From: Xiphophorus maculatus
Lineage: Eukaryota; Chordata; Actinopteri; Cyprinodontiformes; Poeciliidae
DNA: 64,000 nucleotides
NCBI RefSeq assembly: GCF_002775205.1
Contig: NC_036457.1
Location: forward strand, 11,136,996-11,200,995
Direction of reading: 5' to 3'
Shown: piece after piece, positions 53,576-64,000 of the stretch
How positions within the stretch are numbered: position 1 is the first letter of the stretch
Layout: every line of letters starts with the position of its first letter
Notes under the pieces: generated by a model
Seen by the model: the letters and a program-made list of their open reading frames with translations, nothing else
What the model was told of the DNA's origin: nothing
Databases searched by the model: none
Made by a program: the position numbers and the translations under genes

Positions 53576-54482
53576 TATTCCAAATGTTGTATGTTATGGA
53601 GGCTATTATGAATAATAATTATTTACTCCTCCAGTCACCATTCATGACGACTCAGAATGAATATTTGCAGTATTATCCACATATCTGACCTGTATTTAAG
53701 ATTTTCTTTTCTTGGGTTTAATTCAGAGATTAAAGATAAATGTAAATTTTTCACCTTGGTTAAACATCTGTAATTATTCATTTTAATAAATACAAAATCT
53801 AGAGCATAATTGATCTCCTTGTCACTGAAAACAAGGGCTGATACTGACAACCCTTTAAATGGTTAATAAATACAGCAATATTAAAGAAAACAATAAAAGT
53901 AGCAAAATGAGACAGATGGCCTGGTCTCACAAGTTTCTGCAAGTGCATTTTTTCAAACAGCTCATGAATCTCAGATAAAAAGAAACACACTTGCATGGTA
54001 ACTTGACAAATAGCTCATGAGAAATGAAAGCCACAGGAGACGGGGTGTGCGGTCTGGCAAGAACATAAATTTAGGTTGTTGCGGTGCACAATCTTTATCC
54101 TTCAACACTAATCCTGAAACTTGGACAAAATGCCACATTTACATTGCAACTCAGGTACCAGACGACTATGACACTAAAGAGAGCCAGGTCCCTCTATTAG
54201 TGTGCAAGCGATTCTCTGTTAGTGTTACAAAAAATATTTTATCATTTCAGAACTAGCTGATTTATATTTAACCAATTTAAATTATGTTTTACTTTCTCTT
54301 GTGCTTAAGCAGTGTGGCATTCATTCTGTAATTGGACAAACATTTTTACCACAATATCTTACCATCTAGCTTAGTATTTTATCTGAGTATACTTTTTACG
54401 TGACCTAAGCTTGAAGAAATGACATTGCAGCTGATTTTGATTTTGTGAATTATCACATACATCTGGACTTAGTATTCAAACT
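53576..54482. other. Gene-poor region
   Basis: AT-rich with no recognised feature. A short open stretch at 54017-54256 has no family signature. Confidence 0.4.
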
Positions 54483-54820
54483 TATATAAAGAGAGGCGAA
54501 TGGAGAGGATGACGTCACCACTGACAATGAGACTAAACAATGCAGGGCTTATTTCAGGAATACTCTCAAGCCATAAAGGTATGTGCCGCATATAATTACC
54601 AGAATAGAAATGTCTATTAATGCATTAAATCCACAAATTGTACATTATAAATGATAAACGGTTCTCACTATTCTACGTTCCCAACTCGCTTGTTATGCAT
54701 TCGGTATTTTCAGCCATTAAGGTCCCATCAGAATCCAAATCTGAAGAGTTTTCGCTGGATTCCGGACATTGTGCACATCATGATCTGAGAATGGTAGTGG
54801 ACAGTAACTTCACTCTGTAA
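54483..54820 (+). CDS. Candidate two-exon small gene, unrecognised (61 codons)
   Basis: A TATATAAAGAG box at 54483-54493 is followed by an exon with in-frame ATGs at 54500, 54509 and 54527, a perfect CRE-type TGACGTCA at 54510-54517 and a strong donor AAAG|GTATGT after 54578. A TATTTTCAG acceptor precedes 54714, and the frame continues to a TAA at 54818-54820. The joined frame codes 61 residues (52 from the third ATG). The second exon reads IKVPSESKSEEFSLDSGH, polar and Ser-rich, with no signal peptide or known domain. The intron is 135 bases. I do not recognise it. It could be an orphan peptide gene, part of a longer transcript, or chance in AT-rich DNA. Confidence 0.25.
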
Positions 54821-55326
54821 AATTACCCTACTTTGGCATTTATTGATAAAAACATTAAAAACAAGTTTTAGGTCAGAGAAAAGGGTGCCTGGAGTTTTGA
54901 GGAAGTGTTTCACTGAATGATATTCATGCAAATCAATATTTTGAGATTTGATTTCAGTTCTTCTTTAAGAAGCCATTACGTTACTTTGAATTTAAATGTA
55001 GTTTTAAGAAACCACAGTATATGTCTCCAAAGGTGAGGGTCTTTGCTCCAAAGAAGGTATTATTGAAGAAAATTGTCAAAAACCTTCTTCAGGCTTTGAG
55101 CTTTCTGCCATGTCTGCATGATGACGAGTCATACTACACACTATTTAAATTGGCTGAAGAAAAGTAGAGCTGTGCTCCAAAATTCTAATTATTTAGGTAA
55201 AGTATGCATCTTAAAACATGACCCTGAACACTTTTCCAATAACCATTGGAAAGAAACAGGCATCTATAAGGGAGAACAAATTTGCTGACATTAATCCCTC
55301 TGGGGAGGCGCTGGCAAGTGCTTTAT

Positions 55327-58300
55327 TTAAGCTTTGCTGTGCAAGGTCGGAGTCCTGTCATTCCCTCCTGCGTCATCATCCTTGTTTGCAGAGGTTTCCA
55401 TCTGGGCTGAGAAGATCTCCTCTTCCTGACGGTTCTCCTCTGAAGACATTCCTGTCACCGGGTTAATTTCCCAAAACAAGACTGACTGCAAACATCAGTG
55501 ACCTCCAACACCTCCAACAAAACACGGTGTCTGCTTATGAAGACTGACATGAAAGGGGAGATGAGAAAGGGATGCGCCGCTTTTTAAGTGAAGGAAGAAT
55601 TTGTTTGAATAATGATAAGTAAATATTGGATTCTATCTTACCTATTCAGAAGATGTATTTACCCATTCATCAGCCACCCGCATCCATTGAGCTGCACACA
55701 CACACAAGCTACAAGCATGCTGCGCTGATGAATAGCAACATGAGTCTCTGTCTGTTGGTTTGTGGGTTCCACCTCCAGTTCTTTGTCATCCTGTCAAACA
55801 AAATTATTGGTCCTATGCTTCACCTCGCCTGTCACTTTAATTGAATATCTTAGATGATATCATTTTGGCAGAAAAGAGAGATCTCAACTTTAAAAAAAGA
55901 TATCAGATTCAATTAATGACCAAAGCTGAATAAATGTCACTGACGATCAGAAAAGGCAAAAATACCCTCAAAGGAAAATAAACAGTGATAGCTCCTGAAT
56001 TACAATTAATAACCAGTTCAAATCTTTCAACCATTGTTAAACCTGCTTATTTAGAATTGCAGGGGAGAGGGCCTGGACATGTTGTCAGAGACACAGAGGA
56101 CAAACAGTCATGCGAACACACATTCATACTTAAAGACAATTTAGAGTATCCAATTAATAACTGTTGGTGTACACGTAATGAAACCACCATTGCAAAACAG
56201 ACTAGAATTCAAACCCAAGCTTTTTAGCTGTAAGGCCAGCTGAAACCAGATTTTTCCATATGCTTTACAAAAATAATTTTTTTTTCAATGCTAAACATTA
56301 ACACCAGAATCTTCTAGCTTTAGTTCAAATTTCAATAAACAACTTTAACAAAAATGCAGTTTTACATAAGACAGTCATGATGTCCTGACAGTTGCATATG
56401 AGACAGAAAATTTATGGAAAAGATTAAACTCCTCTGGCTTCCCTGACACTTGCAGAAATACATCACTCCTGGTCAGAAACAACCAATCAAAGCCAGAGGG
56501 AATGTCTTAGCAGTGTCAATCATCTTGTGTTGATACCCTTCCCCCACGCAGCAGGAGTAGTCATTCAAAAAGTGTAATGGCTAAGTGTAACGTTAACTCT
56601 GGCCACAGTGTATTAGCTTATCACCATCAGTGTGTCAATGTGTGCATGAATGGGTGAATAATTGAATGGATCCCCTGAACAAGAGAAAGCACTATTCAAG
56701 TCTTCCTCAGTGATCTTTATTTGCCTTGAGTTTAAAAATCCAACTCACACTGCAAACTTCAGCCATCAATATGGCTCATCCGATTTGCTACTTGTCCGCA
56801 TGGTCCACAGAAACTATGATGTCATAGAAGAATACATCAAGAATAGGTCTGCATTGACGAAATAAAATTAAGAAAAAAATATGTTTGCCCATTTTGACAC
56901 TGACAGATTTCTGTTTGACGTTAACTAATAAAATAAGGACGTCAATGACCCCGACTGGCAGCTGTTTTGCCTTCAGGCTGGTCACGATGTTCAAGTTATC
57001 ATCAGACAGAGCAGCAGAACACCAGTGTTTGATGTCCTACAAATGACAACAGATTGAGCTTGAGCTTGTGCATTCAGTTGGCAATTTGTCAGATTCACCC
57101 ACCTCCAAAAAGGCATAATAACATGCAAGAGAAATTTCTTCAAGAAATTAGTGCACTTAACATAAACATTTTCAGTTTGTCTTATATTCTCGAAATTAAT
57201 TGTAAATAATTTAAGTATTAGAGATTACATTTAGGTTATTAAAAAACTTAACCGTGGATTCCCCACAAGTACAAACCCCATGAGAAGCCTCATTAATAAT
57301 AGATGGAAGAACACAAACACTTCAGGAAGTCAGGTAAACAGCAGCTGTTATGAGAAGATAAATAATTCAAATGGAGTTTAAAAAAGGCTTTGCTGAAATA
57401 TAAAAAGATGTTATCTCCAAGTGTTTTGTCTGAGCAACTTTTATTTCTGTTGATTCTTGTTTCAATGAGTTTAGTGGGGTTGTGAACAAATTTTAGAAAG
57501 ATGCATTTTTAAGGTGATAAATGTGAAGTTTGACACTGTATAGTGTTTTTCCACCTAAAGTAAAAACGTTCCCTTTTTTTTCTTTAGATTAATTTTATTA
57601 ATTAGAAAAAAATTTAATTAATTAATTAATTAAGTTCACATTCTGAATCAATCAGCCAGGAAAACAAGGAAAATTTGTCTCTTCATGGTCTTCGTATGAG
57701 CTGGTAGAAAAAATCGGCAGCTTACACTGTCCTTAGTCTAAAAAGGATTCTATGTGTCCATTATCTTTCTCTTGATCCAGGGTTTTATTGAAGGGCCGCA
57801 GCATAAACAGTGGACATTTTACCAGCAGCTTGTTATCTACGGTACATAGCATGCTTGAGTTCAGTTTGGAGAAGCAATTCAAGGCAGATTTCTGAAACTC
57901 AGAGCTTAAACTCTGCATATTATTTCACAAGAAATGCTAACCCAGTCCCCTCACGTATGAGACTGAGTTAGCATCTGAAAGAAAACACATCTTAAAAAAA
58001 ACACTCAAACTTCTTCATTGGAAGGAAACTATAAGAAAGGCTGTCTTAATTATCTTCAGTGTACAGTAGATGTCCAACTTAACACAAATAATGTTTACAT
58101 CTTTTTATGAAAGATCATTTTGAAAACATGAGCAAAATAGCAGAATTTCACAGTTTTTTAATGAGTTTGTTTTAGGAAGTGAAACATTGAAAAACGAAAA
58201 AAAAATGACCATGCCTTTGGGTTAAAAGCACGCTTTTCTTTGCAATGACTCAGGATAACAGTGACTGTTGTTACTCCCTAAAATTCCTGCCTGTCATTGC

Positions 58301-59091
58301 ACCTCTTTACTAAACGCCCCTGTAATTTGTGGGAGTCTTGTGCACTCCCACAAATTGTTGTAGGGAAACATTTATGAGTAATAAGAGTGTGTGTATGTGG
58401 GGGCGTGTGGGGGTGTGTGTGCGTGTTGGCTTTGTAACTTTTGAATGAAGTGAAACAACAGGTCAGTAAGGTCGGTAAGGTCAATATCTATCTGATACAC
58501 AATTTTCTTGCTGTTATATTTCTACACTACTATAAAATTGGACACCTGGAAACTATATTAAATATCATCAGGAGAGAAGAAGAAAGTTGGGACATTAGGT
58601 TTTGATTTTGTGGGGGGGGGTTTCTTACATAAAGTTCTGAATTATGAGCAGTTGTAGAAGGCCAGAGTCACTTGAGAAAATGTTAGACTTTATATTGCTA
58701 AGACCCAGTTAGACACAAGTCAATAAACAAAGAAAACATGAAAGAAATTATTGGACATGATTTTTTAGGCATTATATTAAAGGGGGCTGAACGTAAATGC
58801 ACCAAACCACTTGCTTGACTCTTTTTTTGTTTTTTAAAGTTTGGATTTGAATGATACATTACTGTCATATAAAGTCTCAATAAATAATATTGATATTTTT
58901 GGTTGTGACACTTAAAAATGTAAGGTTTCCACTAAGAAAAGCTTTAAACTAGACATGCTAGAGAATTTACTTCTTTACCAATGACTGAGTGAGAAGATGA
59001 AGCAAGTATACCAAATTGAACTTTTAGAGTTTGATTGAAGCTTACCAGCTGCATGGCGGTAGATGGCATCTCTGTCTCCAGAGTTAAACAT
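55327..59091 (-). CDS. Candidate minus-strand exon chain, unrecognised gene
   Basis: Three splice-bounded segments join in one frame: 59046-59091 (acceptor TTATAG, donor GTAAGC), 56905-57036 (acceptor CATTTGTAG, donor GTCAGT) and 55327-55485 (acceptor GTTTGCAG, stop TAA). The TAA overlaps an AATAAA signal (TAAATAAA, signal at 55322-55327). Protein-like stretches are DIKHWCSAALSDDN, IVTSLKAKQLPVGVIDV and EINPVTGMSSEENRQEEE, ending HSKA-stop. The exons are less AT-rich than their surroundings. No start codon is assigned and I recognise no family. The plus strand over 55218-55466 is also open, so coding on this strand is not proven. It may be the 3' end of a larger gene or a chance alignment of signals. 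Confidence 0.25.
56045..56225 (+). repeat. Decayed copy of the fish interspersed repeat
   Basis: CATGCGAACACACATTCATACTTAAAGACAATTTAGAG and the following GAATTCAAACCCAAGC correspond to the tail of the repeat at 47950-48150. Confidence 0.5.
57603..57635. repeat. (TTAA)n short tandem repeat
   Basis: Five to six TTAA units following a T-rich run; non-coding. Confidence 0.85.
58324..58430. repeat. 13-bp inverted repeat and adjoining GT/G-rich tract
   Basis: Arms 58324-58336 and 58344-58356 are exact reverse complements. They are followed at 58387-58430 by an imperfect GTGTGTATGTGGGGGCGTG tract. Confidence 0.85.
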
Positions 59092-61420
59092 CTATAACAC
59101 ACACAGATCTTAAGTGGGGGTATGAAGACGTTAACTCTGAGCTACAGTACAGCATTAATACTGCTCAAAAAGGTATTTATTCATAACCAGGTGCTTATTC
59201 TTCTCACATAAGACACACATGCAGTTTTATAGAGATAAAAATCACCAAAGGAAAGGCATAATTAACGGATCTGAATAATGCAAAATAAGTTTCTGAATAG
59301 AAAAATGACACAATAAAAAAAAAGTTGTCAAATACATCCTCATCAGACAACTAATTAAAAATATTTTTTAAAAATGCCTTTCTGGGATTATTGCAGTGGA
59401 GAAGGACTTGTGTTTCATATGTTATCCAGTCACAGTTAAAAGTCATTTAATTTCAGAAAGACTCAAGAAGTAAAAGCTTCCACATTATATTCAGTTTCTA
59501 AGACTGTGTAAATGGATGATAGGATGTTTTTTTTTTCTTGGCAAGACTTGGTCTACACTCTATACCAGCCTGTGGTGATAATGCTCTATAAAGATATTTG
59601 CAAACCACCATTAAACAAAAAGTAGAAGAAGAAGAGAGATTCACACCTTACAAAAATATGTAAAATGACCAATCATAAGCCCATTAAAATACTGTAAATA
59701 TCTTGCCGAGATAAGAACGTTTGAATCACATTGTGATAAAGAAATCTGCTCAGATAATTCCAGAGTTTTGTCCCACTGATTAAATTTATTGGTTCATCAC
59801 TATGATAAAGAACAAGGAGTAACAGGGAGTAATAATAAGATAAAATAAACAATAACCTTTTAGGCCTGAAAACGGGTTCACAAATATCACTAATATTTAG
59901 ACTAAATGTTCTTCAAACGTATTTTAAAAGGTAATAAAATAATCGGAACATAAATAATGACCAGAGTTAGTAGGTTCAAATAGTCACATTAAAAACCAGA
60001 AAAAACTAGGTAGCTTAACTTCAATATACTGTGGATTTAAGATAACAAGGAATCCAGGCGCTGAAGATGAGCAATCCCAATACATGCACTCATTGTCCAC
60101 TAAAGGTGAAGCCAGGACACAGAGCACAGAGAAAGAAAGTGACAGGAATATGTACTGCTGAGGATGATGAGGTCAGTGGAAGCCGGTGTGATAATGAGGA
60201 ATATGGAACATAAGGTGAAATAAGGTGGAACATAAGGTGAAATGGGAAATGGAGATAAGGATAATATTCTCTGGAGATGAAAAAGCCATTGGTAATACTA
60301 ACTTTAAAAAAAACATTCCCCAGCAGAAAAAACTGGCATTTGTCGAATGATCTAATGTCTTTTAATTCACATTCCCTTTCCTCCCATAACTGTCCGTATT
60401 TTATAAAGTTTAAGTGAGTGCTTGTTTTGAGAAAGACCCATTAAACAATGAAGTCAAGCTGTGCAACCTTTTACTCTACTTCTTGAAACCTACTTTAAGA
60501 GATCAGTGTTTTCTTAAAGTCCTTGGTGTGCGATATTTTTCAATTATGCTTTTCAAATACCACTTGATGACAAGAGCATTTTCGCCAAACAGATCATAAA
60601 ACACTTTATTAAATATGCCGAGATTTACTCCCTTCAGGAGAGCTTTCAGGGACATTGTTTTTTCTTCCAAAATGGTTCAAGTTTTTCACATTAGTTTGTT
60701 CAGAGTGTGATTCTTCATTTTAAGAGAACGAGCAACAAATAACCACAATTTTATGTGAAACAAGTTGCTTTAAGAGATATGTCTCCTGAAGGCAGAGGGA
60801 TCCCATTGGACCACCATGGAGACGAAATGGATATTTGAATGAATGTGCACCTTGCTGCAGCTCACTGGTATGATCATGAGAACATTATTCTTTATTTAAA
60901 TGAAGCCTCTAATGAAAAACTATCAATCATAAGATTAACAAACAATAACATCCTGAGTTAGGCAAAAACCACATCACAATTTTAATTTCACGTTCCTAAA
61001 TTTAAATAAACATAAAATGGTCAAACATATATGTTACTGTAGTTTTTTTTCCCTCAAAAATAAAATACCTGCGCTCGAACAATTTATGTTTTTAAGGAGG
61101 TTGCTATCACATTATTTTTTTTAATTAATCCCCGCTTTTATACTCAAGACATTTTTCTATTAAACTGTTTACGTTTCTCTCCTGTGATTAAGTGAAAGAA
61201 CTTCCTTACATCGTAAAACGTTACGGACAAAGAACGATGAGACAATGAGATATTTATCACTTTCCTTTTACCAAAAAATTCTGCATTAATTTGAACTAAT
61301 ACTCATATCTTTACAAAGTTCTAAGAAGTCCTTTTAGTTTTTGTTGTTTTTAGCTCATCATCACATGGATTTCATCTATAAGGTTTAACAAAAAGAAAAG
61401 TATTAGGAAATAATACTAAA
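59092..61420. other. Gene-poor region
   Basis: AT-rich. A 17-base direct duplication of GGAACATAAGGTGAAAT occurs at 60205-60242. No gene recognised. Confidence 0.4.
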
Positions 61421-61423
61421 TAC

Positions 61424-61464
61424 CAAACTAAATACCATATAGTAAATATATGGTATTTAGTTTG
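61424..61464. repeat. Perfect 17-bp inverted repeat, 7-base loop
   Basis: Arms 61424-61440 and 61448-61464. The core word ACTAAATACCA also occurs directly repeated just upstream at about 61415-61424. Confidence 0.93.
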
Positions 61465-63790
61465 CATCTCTTGGCTGTTCAAATCGGCTACAGCAGAATG
61501 GAGTGTAATGACTTTGCATTTCCTATGTGTCTGCATCATCTGTTATGTGTGTGAGTTTGCATTACAGCCAAAGGGAACATCCTGTTTCATTTGTGAGATT
61601 TGAAAAAAAATAATAATAATAATAATTATCTTTCAATACTACGATGATGCAACATAAACTCAGCATCTGGATGTGAAAATGGGGGAAATTGTACAGTACA
61701 TATGAAATGAATATGATGGGAAGGGATGGGAACATCTCACATATTTAACAATATAATTCATGTTCCTGCTGTGGGAAGGGTAAACCACAAAACCCATTAA
61801 ATACTTTGAAATAAAAAAGAATCAGATGATTCTCCAGGAACAGGCCAGAAATGGGATCAACTATTCTCTCAGTGAAGGCAAAGAAAAACTGACATAGAAG
61901 AAAATATAGTCTTTATTTTCCTAAATTTTCTCTAAAATGAGCAAAGCATGTACAAAATTGTCTATTTTATTCTTACCTTCTCACTTCTTGTAAATAGTAT
62001 TTTAGAAGATTAGTCTTTTTGTTGCTGAAAATGTGCTATATAAATAAAATTACCGTACCTTACCTTTTTGTTTAGTTGCCTTTGATCGATATTGTTAGAA
62101 AATCAATCATTTTAGTATCCTTTTTAGTATTTAGAATCCTTCATCACTCACATAGAGGCCTGTAGAACATCTGAAGATTTTCGCACCTTGCTAATCAAGT
62201 AAAAGACGCCAAGAGTCCTTCTAATTTTTTCCCCTACAACTAGTCAATTTTACTGATTAAAACATAAACTTGCTTCTTGTTATTAGATCACAAAGCTGAA
62301 AATCTAGGAATTGTGTCTTCATAGATAATGGTACCACAGTTCTTCCAGTGAATGCTGCATGCTGAAGTAACTGATCCATGCCTGAGTGCATTTTCCGCAC
62401 AGTGATGGTGAGACCTTTTCTCGAGAATGCACTGTTGTCAAGGAAGAGGCTTCTAGGAATTAATTAAAGCCTCTGATCTAATACCAAATCAGATACAAAT
62501 TGTATTCCTCTGAGAGCATTTCAGATTTTATTCTTCCTCTGCTTCCTATCTGTGACATCCTCAGATATCCACGGGTGCATGCAAGACAAAGGAAGGACAT
62601 TTTCCTTTTTAATGTGATACAAAACAATACCACTTATTCTCTCTGGGGAAATTTCATTTTAAAAGCCTTCACTCTCTCAACATTCGCAGTACAAGTGTTG
62701 AGATGATGCAAACCCATCTTTTGTTTGTTGCTCTCTCTCTTTCTCAGGCCTTTAGATCCCATGTCAGTAATTCTGAGTAACCTGGGCTGGGGGTTGAATT
62801 AATTGTTCTTGTGGGAGAAATGTGTTAATCAGGAACTGGATGTTATTGTCCTTATTTTTCTCAATCTGCTCCATTTTAAAATCAGAATTAAGCAGAGAAA
62901 TATAAGCCAAAAATTTCAACCTCAACAAATGCTTGTTTAATTATCCAGATTATGGGTTACACTTATTTTCATTCAACTGTTTGGTAGCCTTAGTGTTAGA
63001 CATCGGTGACTTTATTACACCTTCTGGGTTGGAAATCTAACCCTGTGTACAAACCAATCACACTGCTGACTTAAATCAACCCAGGACTGGAGTGGCTCTT
63101 ATTTGACGAGAGTTGGTCAAATAAAGAAGCTTGTTGGAATCCCAGTTTCCCCCAGTCAGCATTTTCAAGAGTTCTCCAGCAACCCATGCATTATGAATGT
63201 GTGTAAATCAGTGCGTATGGTTTTACATTTGCTTTGAGTGATCACTAAGCCTGGAGAACAAATGCTACGCAAAAGCAGTTCATTGACTTTCTGAAATAAA
63301 GAATTGCAATTCTGCCAAAACAAGAAGACTCCACAGCCTTTTCTCGTCTGTTTTATGAGACATCACCTCTAGACCAACTGATTTTGGCAGAACTTTGACT
63401 TTACTCCCTCTAGCTGATTTGTAGCTTTGCAAGCCAAGCAGTGGTTCTGATACGCCAAAGGCAAAATAAGTCAAGACCAAAGAAAAAGCAGATGGCCAAA
63501 GCAAATCATTTCACTATTTGAGAAACTTTTATACAGTCAGATGTATTTTGTATTACTGTAATCTGTAAATCATTGTGCTTTGAGTTTTGTTACATGTGTT
63601 TTTATTTTGTTTGGTCCTTTATTAAACTGCATTCTGTGTTGTTGTTTTTTTTGTTTGTTTTTCTGCCTGATTTTGTTGTCCTTAAGCCACTTTATAACTA
63701 ATTTGATGGAATGCTTAGTGTATTGCATATATGGAAGATGAATTTTCAGTCACTGATGCATTAAGATTGTTTCAAAAACTTTCACGTAAC
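61465..63790. other. Gene-poor region
   Basis: About 2.3 kb with no recognised gene or repeat. 62330-62600 is slightly less AT-rich and could be conserved non-coding DNA; that is a guess. Confidence 0.35.
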
Positions 63791-63890
63791 TATGACAGCA
63801 TGCTTTTTGTGACATGTACCAGTCCCTCCTGCAGCAAAACACCCAAACAACATGATGCTGATTCCCCCATATTTATAGTCGAGCTGAAGA
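63790..63890 (-). mobile_element. Tc1-type fragment
   Basis: TACCAGTCCCTCCTGCAGCAAAACACCCAAACAACATGATGCTGATTCCCCC matches the reverse strand of a Tc1 transposase interior (CCCACAACATGATGCTGCCACCCCC). Only about 100 bases remain. Confidence 0.55.
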
Positions 63891-64000
63891 AACTCAGTCA
63901 ATACAAATTGGAGGAAGCTCAAAGGGAAATCACATAGGAGACAGCAAAATGAGGACCAAGTCAGGCAGGAATAAACAGGAAGTAAAATGAACACAATACT

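Noticed and set aside
55218-55466. 82-codon plus open frame
   Set aside because: Overlaps the minus-strand candidate terminal exon; the latter has an acceptor, a stop and a polyadenylation signal, whereas this frame has no support.
57734-57918. Minus-strand segment with a TTTCAG acceptor and GTAGAT donor
   Set aside because: The donor is weak and the 17-residue translation has no support; left out of the candidate minus gene.
60205-60242. Two-copy 17-base duplication
   Set aside because: A simple small tandem duplication with no sign of function.

Overview
The window is vertebrate nuclear DNA, most likely from a teleost fish. Genes are split into many short exons with GT-AG (occasionally GC-AG) introns. 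The DNA is AT-rich and carries long TA microsatellites. Introns and intergenic DNA hold many decayed Tc1/mariner-type elements of the kind common in fish. Nothing bacterial or viral is seen.

Layout, left to right. (1) 1-4341, minus strand: the first three coding exons of FIG4, the PI(3,5)P2 phosphatase; the gene runs off the left edge. (2) 4342-5280: a head-to-head FIG4/AK9 interval with a (TA)n tract. (3) 5281-20222, plus: a complete AK9 (adenylate kinase 9) model of 34 coding exons, 1695 residues, with four P-loops. (4) 22050-34587, plus: a complete SMC6 model of 26 coding exons, 1094 residues, with Walker A, ABC signature and Walker B intact. (5) 36509-37929, plus: a two-exon, 134-residue gene resembling C1orf115 (RDD1). 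(6) 39446-41767, plus: TMEM18, five coding exons, 152 residues. (7) 41768-64000: about 22 kb with no recognisable gene, only repeat fragments, hairpins, and two weak unrecognised multi-exon candidates (plus 54500-54820; minus 59091-55327).

The genes are not an operon. Their known roles are separate: FIG4 in endolysosomal phosphoinositide turnover, AK9 in nucleotide phosphate transfer, SMC6 in DNA repair as the SMC5/6 ATPase, TMEM18 at the nuclear envelope. The FIG4/AK9 divergent pair is also adjacent in human (6q21); SMC6 and TMEM18 are on human 2p, so the block joins segments that are separate in mammals.

The main unusual signals are: several candidate GC-AG introns in AK9 and SMC6; loss of the usual AMP-site Arg in all four AK9 DGFPR-type motifs; a large set of perfect short-loop inverted repeats with unrelated sequences, suggesting template-switch mutation; and the two orphan exon chains in the distal gene-poor region. 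All exon models were built by eye from splice signals, reading phase and remembered family sequence; no alignment was run.
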